Translations under genes and position numbers: made by a program | Source of the DNA: Pseudomonas sp. 21 | Lineage (GTDB): Bacteria > Pseudomonadota > Gammaproteobacteria > Pseudomonadales > Pseudomonadaceae | Length of the DNA: 64,000 bases | Direction: 5' to 3' | Assembly: GCF_000955805.1 (NCBI RefSeq) | Contig: NZ_JYOA01000001.1 | Coordinates: forward strand, 699,995 to 763,994 | Part shown: piece by piece, positions 56,020 through 64,000 of the stretch | Numbering within the stretch: the stretch's first letter is position 1 | How the letters are laid out: each line of letters opens with the position of its first letter | Notes under the pieces: model-generated | Seen by the model: only the letters and a program-made list of their open reading frames with translations | What the model was told of the DNA's origin: nothing | Database searches by the model: none

Positions 56020-56061
56020 CGGCCTAGTGCGCCTCCTGCGCGCAAGAAGAGTGGACGGACA

Positions 56062-56874
56062 TCAATCGGCGAACTCGGGGGTCTTCTTGCTCATGTGCGC
56101 CATCATGGCGGCCTGCAGGTCAGCGGACTGCAGCATGGCGGCGTTCCAGGTGGCGATGTATTCCAGGCCGTCCTCGACACGGTGGTCGCGGGCGTAGCCG
56201 ATCATTTCCTTGGTGCCGCGGATAGCGATCGGCGACTTGGCGGCTATCTGTCGGGCAAGCTCCATCACGCCGTCCTGCAGTGCGGAATGGTCGGCATAGA
56301 CGCTGTTGACCAGGCCAATGCGCTGCGCCTCCTCGGCGTTGACGTTACGCCCGGTGTAGGCCAGCTCACGCATGATGCCATCGCCGATCAGGCGCGGCAG
56401 GCGTTGCAGGGTGCCGACGTCGGCCGCCATGCCCATGTCGATTTCCTTGATGGAGAACTGCGCGTCCGCGCTGCAGTAGCGCATGTCGCAAGCGGAGATC
56501 AGGTCGATGCCGCCGCCGATGCAGTAGCCCTGGATCGCCGCGAGGACCGGCTTGCTGCACTTGTCCACGGCGCTGAAGGAGCCCTGCAGCTGCAGGATGG
56601 TCTTGCGCAGGGCGCGGGCGTTGCGGCCGACGTCCTTGCCCAGGTGGCTGGCGGCCTGGGCCAGCAGGGCGAGGTCTATGCCGGCGGAGAAGTGCTTGCC
56701 GGCGCCGCTGAGGACGACGACGCGGACTTCATCCGTTTCATCGGCCCACTGGAAGATATCGATGATTTCCTTCCAGAAATCAGCGTTCATCGCGTTGAGT
56801 TTTTCCGGACGGTTGATCTGCACATGGGCGATCTTGTCCGCCAGTTCAACGCGGAAGGCTTTGTATTCGGTCAC
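56062..56874 (-). CDS. Enoyl-CoA hydratase/isomerase family protein
   Basis: This 270-aa crotonase-fold protein starts at GTG 56874 with GAGGACATCTCCC upstream. The oxyanion-hole segments are GAGKHFSAGIDLALLAQ and IQGYCIGGGIDLISACDMRY; ADVGTLQRLPRLIG has an Asp/Glu-type catalytic residue (SIKEIDMGMAADVG). The pattern is close to delta3,5-delta2,4-dienoyl-CoA isomerases (ECH1-like). It lies directly upstream of fimL on the same strand (42-base gap). The substrate is uncertain. Confidence 0.9.
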   Translation of the reverse strand: MTEYKAFRVELADKIAHVQINRPEKLNAMNADFWKEIIDIFQWADETDEVRVVVLSGAGKHFSAGIDLALLAQAASHLGKDVGRNARALRKTILQLQGSFSAVDKCSKPVLAAIQGYCIGGGIDLISACDMRYCSADAQFSIKEIDMGMAADVGTLQRLPRLIGDGIMRELAYTGRNVNAEEAQRIGLVNSVYADHSALQDGVMELARQIAAKSPIAIRGTKEMIGYARDHRVEDGLEYIATWNAAMLQSADLQAAMMAHMSKKTPEFAD

Positions 56875-57112
56875 GGGAGATGTCCTCGGGAATGCCCTGC
56901 TTCTCGTCTGGGTGCGGCGCTCTGCCGCTGGAGCCCGGGCCAACAGTTCTTATGGGTGTCGCATACAGATTTTTGGCATCGCGCCACTATAACAAGGCAA
57001 GACCAAAAGTCGATGCCGCGGTCTGTGACACAGGCCACGGCATCGGTCGTGAATCCGCTCGCAATTCGCTCACCCACTGCTTGATCTGGCAGGAAGGCGG
57101 CCACCGCGGCAA

Positions 57113-58456
57113 TCAGTCGCCAGCGGCCATCGGCAGCCCCTGCGCGCGGTTGCGGTACTGGCGCCAGGTGTACATCGGGATACCCGCCATGAACACCAGG
57201 AAGCCCCAGAAGATCGCCTGCTGGCCCGTGCCGTAGAGCGCCCACAGCGAGTAGAGGAAGCCCAGGCACCCAATCGCCAGCACCTGCGGGCGCGAACGCG
57301 GCGAGAAGGACTCCGGCTTCACCGCCAGCATCTGGATCAGCGCGGCGGTGCAGAAGGCGTAGGGCACGACACCGGTCATGGTGCCGAGCAGGATGATGAC
57401 GTTGAACACCTCCACCAGCTCGCCATGGCCATCGACCATCACCAATGCCGTCACCAGCAGCCCGGAGGACAGCAGGCCGTTGGCCGGCGCGCCGTTCTTG
57501 TTGAGCTTGCCCAGGGATTCGGGGAACAGCCCGTCACGGGCCGGCGCCACCGGGATCTGGCCCTGCAGCAGCACCCAGCCGTTGAGCGCGCCCAGGCAGG
57601 CGATCACCGCGCCGCCAGCCACCAGGTAATAGCCCCAGGTGCCCAGCAGGATGCGCGCGGCATCGGCGAACGGCGAGGTGGACTTGGCCAGCACTTCCGG
57701 CGGCATCAGGCCCTGCACGGCAGTGATCGACAGGATGTACACCGCAGCGGCCGCCAGGGTGCCGAACAGCGTGGCGCGGGGAATGGTCTTCTTCGGGTCG
57801 CGTACATCGTCTGCCGGCACGGTGGCCGACTCCAATCCGATGAAGGACCAGAGCGTCAGCGCCGCCGTGGTGGCGATCGCCTGGGCGTAGCCCATGTTCG
57901 GCAGTTCGCTGGGCGCCGGGATGGTCAGGTAGTCGGGGTTGAAGTGGAACCAGCCCAGAATCCCCACCAGCAGCAGCGGGATCAGCTTGAGCGCGGTCAG
58001 GCAGTTCTGCACCACGGCGAAGGCGGTGATGCCGCGCAGGTTGATCAGGGTGCACAACCAGATGGCGCCAATGGCCGTGGCGACCATCAGCAGCGGGTCG
58101 GCCAGCGCCGGGATGAACACCCGCAGGTAGCCCACCAGCGTGACGGCAATGGCCGCGTTGCCGATCCAGGCGGCTTTCCAGTAGGTCCAGGCACAGAGGT
58201 AGCCGGCGAAGCTGCCGAAGCCGTCACGGGTATAGGCGTATGGACCGCCAGCTCCGGGGTTGAGCCGCGCCAGCCGGGCGAAGGTGAAAGCCAGGATCAC
58301 CGCCCCGGTGCTCGACACCAGCCAGCCGAACAGGCTGAGCCCACCGAACGCCGCCAGGCTCGACGGCAGCAGGAATACCCCAGACCCGACCATGTTGCCG
58401 ACCACCAGCGCAGTGCAGCTCCAGAATCCCATGCTGCCCTTTTTCGCTTCCGCCAT
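57113..58456 (-). CDS. APC-family amino acid permease/antiporter (AdiC/CadB-like)
   Basis: This 447-aa inner-membrane transporter has about twelve helices. The TM1 motif VVGNMVGSGVFLLPSSLAAFGG fits the basic amino acid/polyamine antiporter group, as do the NPGAGGPYAYTRDGFG segment and the TM6 stretch ALTLWSFIGLESATVPADDV. In P. aeruginosa the equivalent gene lies next to the lysine decarboxylase gene, so exchange of lysine and cadaverine is a reasonable role. Here a GGDEF-EAL gene sits between the two. ATG 58456 follows AGGAGCGCAG. Confidence 0.9.
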   Translation of the reverse strand: MAEAKKGSMGFWSCTALVVGNMVGSGVFLLPSSLAAFGGLSLFGWLVSSTGAVILAFTFARLARLNPGAGGPYAYTRDGFGSFAGYLCAWTYWKAAWIGNAAIAVTLVGYLRVFIPALADPLLMVATAIGAIWLCTLINLRGITAFAVVQNCLTALKLIPLLLVGILGWFHFNPDYLTIPAPSELPNMGYAQAIATTAALTLWSFIGLESATVPADDVRDPKKTIPRATLFGTLAAAAVYILSITAVQGLMPPEVLAKSTSPFADAARILLGTWGYYLVAGGAVIACLGALNGWVLLQGQIPVAPARDGLFPESLGKLNKNGAPANGLLSSGLLVTALVMVDGHGELVEVFNVIILLGTMTGVVPYAFCTAALIQMLAVKPESFSPRSRPQVLAIGCLGFLYSLWALYGTGQQAIFWGFLVFMAGIPMYTWRQYRNRAQGLPMAAGD

Positions 58457-58648
58457 CTGCGCTCCTTAGAAGCCTGCGACCTGTACTTTTCATTTTGTTG
58501 CCCTGCCCCTTGCGAAGACGCAGAGCAGCGATCTGTCCTACAGGGTAGACAGCGCCGGGCAAAGGAGGAAACCGATTTGCGAGGCGACACCGTCCGTTTC
58601 GAACGGTTTCGCCCCGCGCGGTCAATGTCGCTGCAGAAAATCCGTCGC

Positions 58649-60835
58649 TCAGGCCCGGCCGACCTGGCGCCCGCCAAGGCCGTACAGCTGCTCGAACTGC
58701 AGCGCAGGCATCGGCTTGGCGAACAGGTAGCCCTGCCCTTCATTGCAGCGTTCGGCACGCAGGCGGTCGCGCTGCGCGGTGGTCTCGATGCCTTCGGCGA
58801 TGGTTTCCAGGTCGAAACTGCGGGCCATGTCGAGGATCGCGCGGATCACCGAGAGGTCCTGCTGGGTCTCCAGCATGCCGATGACGAAGGTGCGGTCGAT
58901 CTTGATGCGGCTCAGCGGGTAGGTCTTGAGCAGGCTGAGGGAGGCGTAGCCGGTGCCGAAATCGTCGAAGGCGATGCCGACCCCATAGGAGCGCAGGCTC
59001 TGCAGCGTGCTGAGCACGCTGTCGTCGTGGTTGAGCACGATGTTCTCGGTGATTTCCAGTTCCAGCGCCTCCGCCGGCAGGCCGTGCCGTTCCAGCGCCT
59101 CCAGCACCTGGGTGACCAGGTTGCCCATGCGGAACTGCGCGCCGAACAGGTTGACGCCCATGCGCAGGTCCGGCGCACCGTTGCGCCGCCAGTAGGCTGC
59201 CTGGGCGCAGGCCTCATCGAGTATCCAGGCCCCGACGATGGCCGCCAGCGGCCCGCCTTCCAGCGACGGCAGGAAGGCCGCCGGCGACAGCAGGCCGCGC
59301 TGCGGATGCTGCCAGCGGATCAGCGCCTCGGCGCCGCGCAGCGAGCCATCGCGCAGGCTCACTTGCGGCTGGTAGAAGAGCAGGAACTCGCCGTTGGCCA
59401 CAGCTCGGTGCAGCTCCATGCCATAGAGGTGCCGCGCCGCCGCTTCCATCTTCAGTGCCGGAACGAACACGAAGGCGTGGCTGCGCCCGCTGATCTTCGC
59501 CTTGAACAGGGCCAGGTCGGCATCGCCCACCAGCTCCAGCGCTTCCTGGGCGTGCAAGGGAGCCAGCGCCACCCCGCAGCTGGCGGCCACCCGAACCTCA
59601 TGGGCATCGATGACGATGGGCTCGGCGATGCTGGCGATCACGGCCTGGGCCAGGCGCATGGCATGCTCCGGCGAGAGCAGGTTGGGCTCGAGGATGGCGA
59701 ATTCGTCCCCGCCGATTCGCGCTACCGTGGCGCCCGACGTAGCCAGCCGGTCCAGTCGTTCGGCCACCTGCCGCAGGATGCCGTCACCCACCGCATGGCC
59801 CAGGGAATCGTTGACGTCCTTGAAGCCGTCCAGGTCGATCATCAGCACCGCCGCCGGCCGCGACTGCACCAGCACTTCCTCGGTGCGCCGGTAGAACTGG
59901 CCGCGATTGGCCAGCCCGGTGAGCACGTCGACGCTGGCCAACTGGCGCAGCGCTTCTTCCTCCAGGTGACGGGCGGTGAGGTCCTTGAGCACAGCCTCGA
60001 ACTTGAGCTTGCCCCGCTCCGACCAGCTGAACAGGGTCAGGCCCAGGGACAGTTCCGAGCCATCCTTGCGCAAGCCGGCGATTTCTCCCGGTACGGCCAT
60101 GCCGTCCAGGGAGGTGGCATCGCTGGCCCCGCTGATCAGACTGCGGAAGGACTGGCGGCTGCGCTCGGGCAACAGCAGCTCAAAAGCCTGCCCGCTGCCC
60201 TCGGCGAGGTCATAGCCGAACAGGTTGGCGGCGGCCTCGTTCCAGGCGCCGATCTCACCCCAGCAGTCGAACCACACGACTGGCGTCGGCGAGGTGCCGG
60301 CGTACTCTTCGAACAATGGCCGGGTACGTGCCGATGCCACCTCGATGCGCCGGAGCTCCAGGCGGTCGGAGGCCATTCGCGCCAGCTCCTTCAAGCGCTC
60401 GCAGTCGTCGCTGGAAAAATCGTCGTGGGGCTGGCTATCGATGATGCACAGTGCACCCAGCGCCTGCCCCTCCACCGATAGCAGCGGCACCCCGGCATAG
60501 AAGCGCACGCCATTGGGCGAGGTCACCAGGGGGTTGTCGTGGAAGCGCTCGTCGCGGCTGGCGTCGCCTACCACCATCACGCCGTCCTGGGCGATGGCAT
60601 GGGCGCAGAAGGATACGTCGCGGCCCATGTCCACTTCGCCGATGCCGGTGGCGGCAGCGAAGAACACATGGTCACTGCCGATCATGTTCACCGCCGCAAC
60701 CGGCATGCCGAACATGCGTACGGCGATCTGCACCACCGGGTCCAGGCTCGGCAGCAGGTTTTCGTCGTCGAATCCATAGTCGGAGAGCGCGCTCAGCCGC
60801 TCGCTCTCGTTCGGCAACGTCACGGGACAGCGCAT
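58649..60835 (-). CDS. GAF-PAS-GGDEF-EAL cyclic di-GMP protein
   Basis: This 728-aa cytoplasmic protein has domains in order: GAF (about 25-165), PAS (about 175-290), GGDEF (about 300-460) and EAL (about 470-720). The GGDEF signature RIGGDEF is intact at 373-379, with DIDLDGFK-like metal residues earlier (MIDLDGFKDVNDSLGH). No I-site RxxD is seen just upstream. The EAL motif is GAEALIRW at 501-508, and the later NIVLN and DDFGTGYASL blocks are present. Both synthesis and breakdown of cyclic di-GMP are therefore possible. It lies between the permease and ldcA. No membrane segment is found. Confidence 0.93.
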   Translation of the reverse strand: MRCPVTLPNESERLSALSDYGFDDENLLPSLDPVVQIAVRMFGMPVAAVNMIGSDHVFFAAATGIGEVDMGRDVSFCAHAIAQDGVMVVGDASRDERFHDNPLVTSPNGVRFYAGVPLLSVEGQALGALCIIDSQPHDDFSSDDCERLKELARMASDRLELRRIEVASARTRPLFEEYAGTSPTPVVWFDCWGEIGAWNEAAANLFGYDLAEGSGQAFELLLPERSRQSFRSLISGASDATSLDGMAVPGEIAGLRKDGSELSLGLTLFSWSERGKLKFEAVLKDLTARHLEEEALRQLASVDVLTGLANRGQFYRRTEEVLVQSRPAAVLMIDLDGFKDVNDSLGHAVGDGILRQVAERLDRLATSGATVARIGGDEFAILEPNLLSPEHAMRLAQAVIASIAEPIVIDAHEVRVAASCGVALAPLHAQEALELVGDADLALFKAKISGRSHAFVFVPALKMEAAARHLYGMELHRAVANGEFLLFYQPQVSLRDGSLRGAEALIRWQHPQRGLLSPAAFLPSLEGGPLAAIVGAWILDEACAQAAYWRRNGAPDLRMGVNLFGAQFRMGNLVTQVLEALERHGLPAEALELEITENIVLNHDDSVLSTLQSLRSYGVGIAFDDFGTGYASLSLLKTYPLSRIKIDRTFVIGMLETQQDLSVIRAILDMARSFDLETIAEGIETTAQRDRLRAERCNEGQGYLFAKPMPALQFEQLYGLGGRQVGRA

Positions 60836-60941
60836 GGGGGAAACCTCCCTTTTTCCTCAATTTCTCCCTTTACCGATGCGCACAAGGATAGTTCCACTTT
60901 TCATACAGTGATGTATGTCACTGCTGTCAGGAGCCGGACGG

Positions 60942-63194
60942 TCACTTGCAGCACTCCACGGTGTAGCGCTTCTCGCCGTCTACCTCGCGCACCTGCAGGC
61001 CATGGACGTCGGAATCGAAGCCGGGGAAGTTGCGCTCGAAACTCTGGGCGAAGGCCAGGTAATCGAGTATGGAGCGGGTGGATTCGGTGAACCGTTCGCC
61101 CGGCATGATCAGCGGGATGCCTGGCGGATATGGCACCAGCATCACGGCGGCGATACGCCCTTCCAGCCGATCGATAGGCACCGCCTCGACCTCCCCGCGC
61201 ACCAGTTGCGCGTAAGCGTCCGCCGGGCGCATGGCGATTTCCGGTAGCACCGTGTACATGCGCTTCATCGCCTTGGCCGTGGCGTGGTCGCGGTAGCAGC
61301 GGTGCAGTTCGTCGCACAGGTCGCGCAGGCCCATGCCCGCATAACGCGGGCCGCCGGCCTGGGCGACGCTGGGCAGCGCGTCCGCCAACGGCTGGTTGGC
61401 GTCGTAGCTGCGCTTGAACTCCAGCAACTCGGTGACCAGGGTGCTCCACTTGCCCTTGGTCACGCCCATGGAGAACAGCACGAGGAAGGAGTACAACCCG
61501 GTCTTCTCCACCACCAGCCCACGCTCCCAGAGGAAGCGGCTGACGACCGCGGCAGGAATCCCGCGCGAGTCCAGGCGTCCACCGGCGGTGAGCCCCGGCG
61601 TGGCCAGGGTGACCTTGATCGGGTCGAGCAGCACGTAGTCTTCCACCGCATCGCCGAAGCCGTGCCAGTCGGCGTTGGGCTCCAGCACCCAGTCACGGGT
61701 CTTCACCTCGTCGGTGCCCTCCACACCCGGTGGCTGCCAGACGCAGAACCACCAGTCGTCCTCGGCGAGGTTCTGCTGCACGTTGGCCAGGGCACGGCGG
61801 AAGCTCAGGGCTTCGTCGAAGGTCTCCTGGATCAGCGAGCGCCCCGCCGGGCCTTCCATCATCGCCGAGGCCACGTCCAGCGAGGCGATGATGCCGTACT
61901 GCGGCGAAGTGGAGATGTGCATCATGAAGGCTTCGTTGAAGCGCGCCTGCTCGAAGCGCCGCGCGCCGGCATCCTGCACGTGGATCATCGAGGCCTGGCT
62001 GAAGGCCGCGAGCATCTTGTGCGTGGAGTGGGTGGTAAACACCAGCGGGCCGCTGTCGTCGCGGCTGGTGCCCATGCCGTAACGCCCGGCGTAGAACTCG
62101 TGGAAGGCCGCGTAGGCGTACCAGGCTTCGTCGAAATGCAGCACCTCGACACTGTCGCCCAACGCTTGCTTGATCATCTGCGCGTTGTAGCAGAGACCGT
62201 CATAAGTGGAGTTGGTCACCACCGCCAGCCTTACCTTGGGCTCGCGGCCGCGCGCCAGGGGGCTGGCTTCGATCTTCGCGGCGATGGATTCGCGGCTGAA
62301 CTCGGACAGCGGGATCGGCCCGATGATGCCCAGCTCGTTGCGCTCCGGCGTCAGGTACAGCGGGATGGCGCCGGTCATGATGATCGAATGGAGGATCGAC
62401 TTGTGGCAGTTGCGATCCACCAGCACCAGGTCGTCGCGACAGACCATGGAGTGCCAGACGATCTTGTTCGCCGTGGACGTGCCGTTGATCACGAAGAAGG
62501 TATGGTCGGCGCCGAAATTGCGCGCCGCGCGGGCTTCCGCCTCGGCCAGCGGGCCGGTGTGATCGAGCAGCGAGCCCAGCTCGGGCACCGAGACGGAGAG
62601 GTCCGAACGCAGGGTGTTCTCCCCGAAGAACTGGTGGAACGCCTGCCCTACCGGGCTCTTGCGATAAGCCACGCCGCCGCCATGGCCGGGCGTGTGCCAG
62701 GAATAGTTGGACTGCGCGGTGTGCTCCACCAGTGCGCGGAAGAACGGCGGCAGCAGGCCTTCGAGATACTTGCGCGCGGCGCGGCTGACCTGGCGGGCGA
62801 GGAAGGGAACGGTATCTTCGAACAGGTAGAGAATGCCGCGCAGTTGGTGCAGGTCGGCCATGGACTCGGCCGGCGCGTTCTCGATGGTCATCTGCTCGCC
62901 GAGCGCGAAGATCGGCAGTTGCGGCGCGCGCACCCGCGCCATGCGAATCAGCTCCACCACGTCCTGCAGGAGGCGCTGGTTCTCCCCTGCCCCCTCGGCG
63001 GCGACCAGGATGCAGGCGAGGCCGTGGTGGGTCGAGGCGACGATGCGCCCCTCGGCGGAGCTGGCGGTGGAAAGGATGCTGAAGCCGTCCTGCTCCAGCT
63101 CCCGCGCGATATCCCTCACCCGGTCGCCGGCCACGGTGTCGGCCTTGATGTCGCGGTGAACGATGAGGATGGGGAATTTCAGATCTTTGTACAT
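60942..63194 (-). CDS. ldcA: Lysine decarboxylase (PLP-dependent, LdcA type)
   Basis: LdcA decarboxylates L-lysine to cadaverine with pyridoxal phosphate. This 750-aa protein has an N-terminal wing domain (about 1-130) and a type III-like fold-type I aminotransferase core. The PLP Schiff-base lysine is Lys393 in FTTHSTHKMLAAF. The cofactor phosphate site is GTSTANK near 238-244, and DEAW holds the ring Asp at 355. Its length equals the P. aeruginosa enzyme, which feeds the lysine/cadaverine catabolic route. It is the upstream gene of a possible transport/signalling unit with the GGDEF-EAL protein and permease. Confidence 0.95.
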   Translation of the reverse strand: MYKDLKFPILIVHRDIKADTVAGDRVRDIARELEQDGFSILSTASSAEGRIVASTHHGLACILVAAEGAGENQRLLQDVVELIRMARVRAPQLPIFALGEQMTIENAPAESMADLHQLRGILYLFEDTVPFLARQVSRAARKYLEGLLPPFFRALVEHTAQSNYSWHTPGHGGGVAYRKSPVGQAFHQFFGENTLRSDLSVSVPELGSLLDHTGPLAEAEARAARNFGADHTFFVINGTSTANKIVWHSMVCRDDLVLVDRNCHKSILHSIIMTGAIPLYLTPERNELGIIGPIPLSEFSRESIAAKIEASPLARGREPKVRLAVVTNSTYDGLCYNAQMIKQALGDSVEVLHFDEAWYAYAAFHEFYAGRYGMGTSRDDSGPLVFTTHSTHKMLAAFSQASMIHVQDAGARRFEQARFNEAFMMHISTSPQYGIIASLDVASAMMEGPAGRSLIQETFDEALSFRRALANVQQNLAEDDWWFCVWQPPGVEGTDEVKTRDWVLEPNADWHGFGDAVEDYVLLDPIKVTLATPGLTAGGRLDSRGIPAAVVSRFLWERGLVVEKTGLYSFLVLFSMGVTKGKWSTLVTELLEFKRSYDANQPLADALPSVAQAGGPRYAGMGLRDLCDELHRCYRDHATAKAMKRMYTVLPEIAMRPADAYAQLVRGEVEAVPIDRLEGRIAAVMLVPYPPGIPLIMPGERFTESTRSILDYLAFAQSFERNFPGFDSDVHGLQVREVDGEKRYTVECCK

Positions 63195-63457
63195 TGTGAA
63201 CCCCTGAATGGACGTACGACTGGCGTCGATCCCTTTCAGAGTATGGACCCACGGAATGTAAGGGAATGCACCCGGCTGAGCGCTGTAATAAAACGTCGCG
63301 TGGCTGACAGGACTCCCCGTGCTGAGCGCTTTGTTCTTGCTCTTTGGGACTTCAAGAGAAACTTCCGCACAGGATCAACATCCGAGCAGGGAACGGCGCC
63401 GGCCCTGCCGACGGATCGCGGGCATGGCCCGCTCCTGCAGCGGTAATCGCGGCGCAA

Positions 63458-63489
63458 TGAAAAAGGCCGCCCGACGGCGGCCTTTTTCA
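63458..63489 (-). terminator. Rho-independent terminator after dnaQ
   Basis: GAAAAAGGCCGCC pairs with GGCGGCCTTTTTC around a 4-base loop and ends in a T-run on the minus strand. It lies 15 bases after the dnaQ stop. The 309-base interval 63195-63503 also holds a half REP (63415-63440) and the ldcA promoter region; no other gene is seen there. Confidence 0.9.
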
Positions 63490-63503
63490 GACAGCGCGGA
63501 GAA

Positions 63504-64000
63504 TCACTCCTTCGGCGCTTCCATCTGCGCCCACAGCGACGGGCCGCCAGCAGACTTCTCGATCACCGCCAGGCGCGCCACATGCGCCTCGATCTCCGCA
63601 TCGGTGGCGCGGATCACCCGGGTCAACCCACGCTCCGCCGCCAGGCGACGGATCGCCGAAGCAGTGGCGCGGCCGCTGCCATCACCTTCGGCACCGTTGC
63701 CAGCCAGCGACAGGCTGGTCTGGCCACCGGTCATCGCCAGGTAGACGTCGGCGAGAATCTCGGCATCGAGCAATGCGCCGTGCAGGTCACGGCCGGAGTT
63801 GTCGACGCCATAACGCTTGCACAGGGCATCGAGGTTGTTGCGCTGGCCCGGATGGCGCTCGCGGGCCATCAGCAGGGTGTCGAGGATGCCGCAGTAGTCA
63901 GCGACGTCCGCGCGCTCGGTCTGCCCCAGCAGGGCGAACTCGTTGTTGATGAAGCCGACGTCGAACGCCGCGTTGTGGATGATCAGCTGAGCACCCTTGA
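63504..64000 (-). CDS. dnaQ: DNA polymerase III epsilon subunit (partial, 5' end outside window)
   Basis: This is the C-terminal 165 codons of the 3'-5' proofreading exonuclease of the replicative polymerase. The frame runs off the window edge. Visible are the Exo II motif IIHNAAFDVGFINNEF, LDTLLMARERHPGQRNNLDALCKRYG, and the Exo III motif DLHGALLDAEILADVYLAM with the catalytic His and Asp. The Gln-rich/acidic tail that docks to the polymerase alpha subunit follows. A strong terminator lies after the stop. Confidence 0.95.
   Translation of the reverse strand, partial: KGAQLIIHNAAFDVGFINNEFALLGQTERADVADYCGILDTLLMARERHPGQRNNLDALCKRYGVDNSGRDLHGALLDAEILADVYLAMTGGQTSLSLAGNGAEGDGSGRATASAIRRLAAERGLTRVIRATDAEIEAHVARLAVIEKSAGGPSLWAQMEAPKE

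Noticed and set aside
57425-60481. 1018-codon plus-strand frame over the permease and GGDEF-EAL genes
   Set aside because: It crosses the gap between two real minus-strand genes and shows no domain; it is a GC-rich antisense shadow.
61284-63446. 720-codon plus-strand frame opposite ldcA
   Set aside because: LdcA is complete with PLP site on the minus strand; the plus frame is antisense composition only.

Overview
This window is a stretch of a high-GC gammaproteobacterial chromosome, almost certainly a Pseudomonas. The evidence is about 65% GC in coding regions, dense genes with GC-rich third positions, and Pseudomonas-type REP palindromes (GTAGGAGCGAGCTTGCTCGCGAA and GTAGGAGCGGGCCATGCCCGC types). 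From recalled synteny, the gene order from metH/cti/nfuA through cysI, sohB, nudC, fimL, a crotonase, an APC permease, ldcA and dnaQ follows the P. aeruginosa PAO1 segment of roughly PA1816-PA1848. The left third (about 1-25 kb) looks species-specific. A relative in the P. nitroreducens/citronellolis/knackmussii group is plausible but cannot be settled from the sequence alone.

Left region (1-12.7 kb). A membrane-anchored remnant of an ECF sigma factor precedes a membrane-anchored di-heme cytochrome (RoxA/MauG-like) and a membrane-anchored catalase-fold protein. Next, on the minus strand, is a lower-GC, translationally coupled three-gene type VI secretion module: a PAAR protein with a C-terminal extension, a PGRP/T7-lysozyme-type peptidoglycan amidase, and a small membrane-anchored candidate immunity protein. 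Then come two unknowns (a small membrane protein and a TPR/glycosyltransferase-like protein), a PPK2 polyphosphate kinase with a probable Pho box, a thioesterase, a hypothetical protein, a 51-aa gene and an M14 carboxypeptidase.

Centre-left (12.7-30.5 kb). Here lie lpd3, a small conserved gene, and a two-gene signalling operon: an MHYT-PAS-histidine kinase-REC-Hpt hybrid and an HD-GYP response regulator. These are followed by a DUF4256 protein, a two-component RND efflux operon (lipoprotein adaptor and pump, no outer-membrane gene) and an AraC-DUF1272-MFS operon. On the minus strand are nfuA and the periplasmic haem fatty acid cis/trans isomerase cti.

Centre (30.5-44 kb). metH and yggL are followed by a lipoprotein, an FAD-dependent oxidoreductase, a four-gene roadblock/Ras-like GTPase cluster, a MATE exporter, small membrane proteins, a hotdog thioesterase, and cysI with its DUF934 partner.

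Right (44-64 kb). A TetR regulator with three 13-bp-phased TTCTAG sites diverges from a lipid/acyl-type operon (hotdog protein and alpha/beta hydrolase). Then come an acuI-like reductase, sohB, a four-gene run (histidine phosphatase, SCP2, APH-like kinase, SDR) suggestive of acyl-CoA or lipid metabolism, a TSUP permease, nudC, fimL, a crotonase, an APC permease, a GAF-PAS-GGDEF-EAL protein, the lysine decarboxylase ldcA, and the 3' part of dnaQ at the edge. No tRNA, rRNA, CRISPR array or insertion sequence was recognised.
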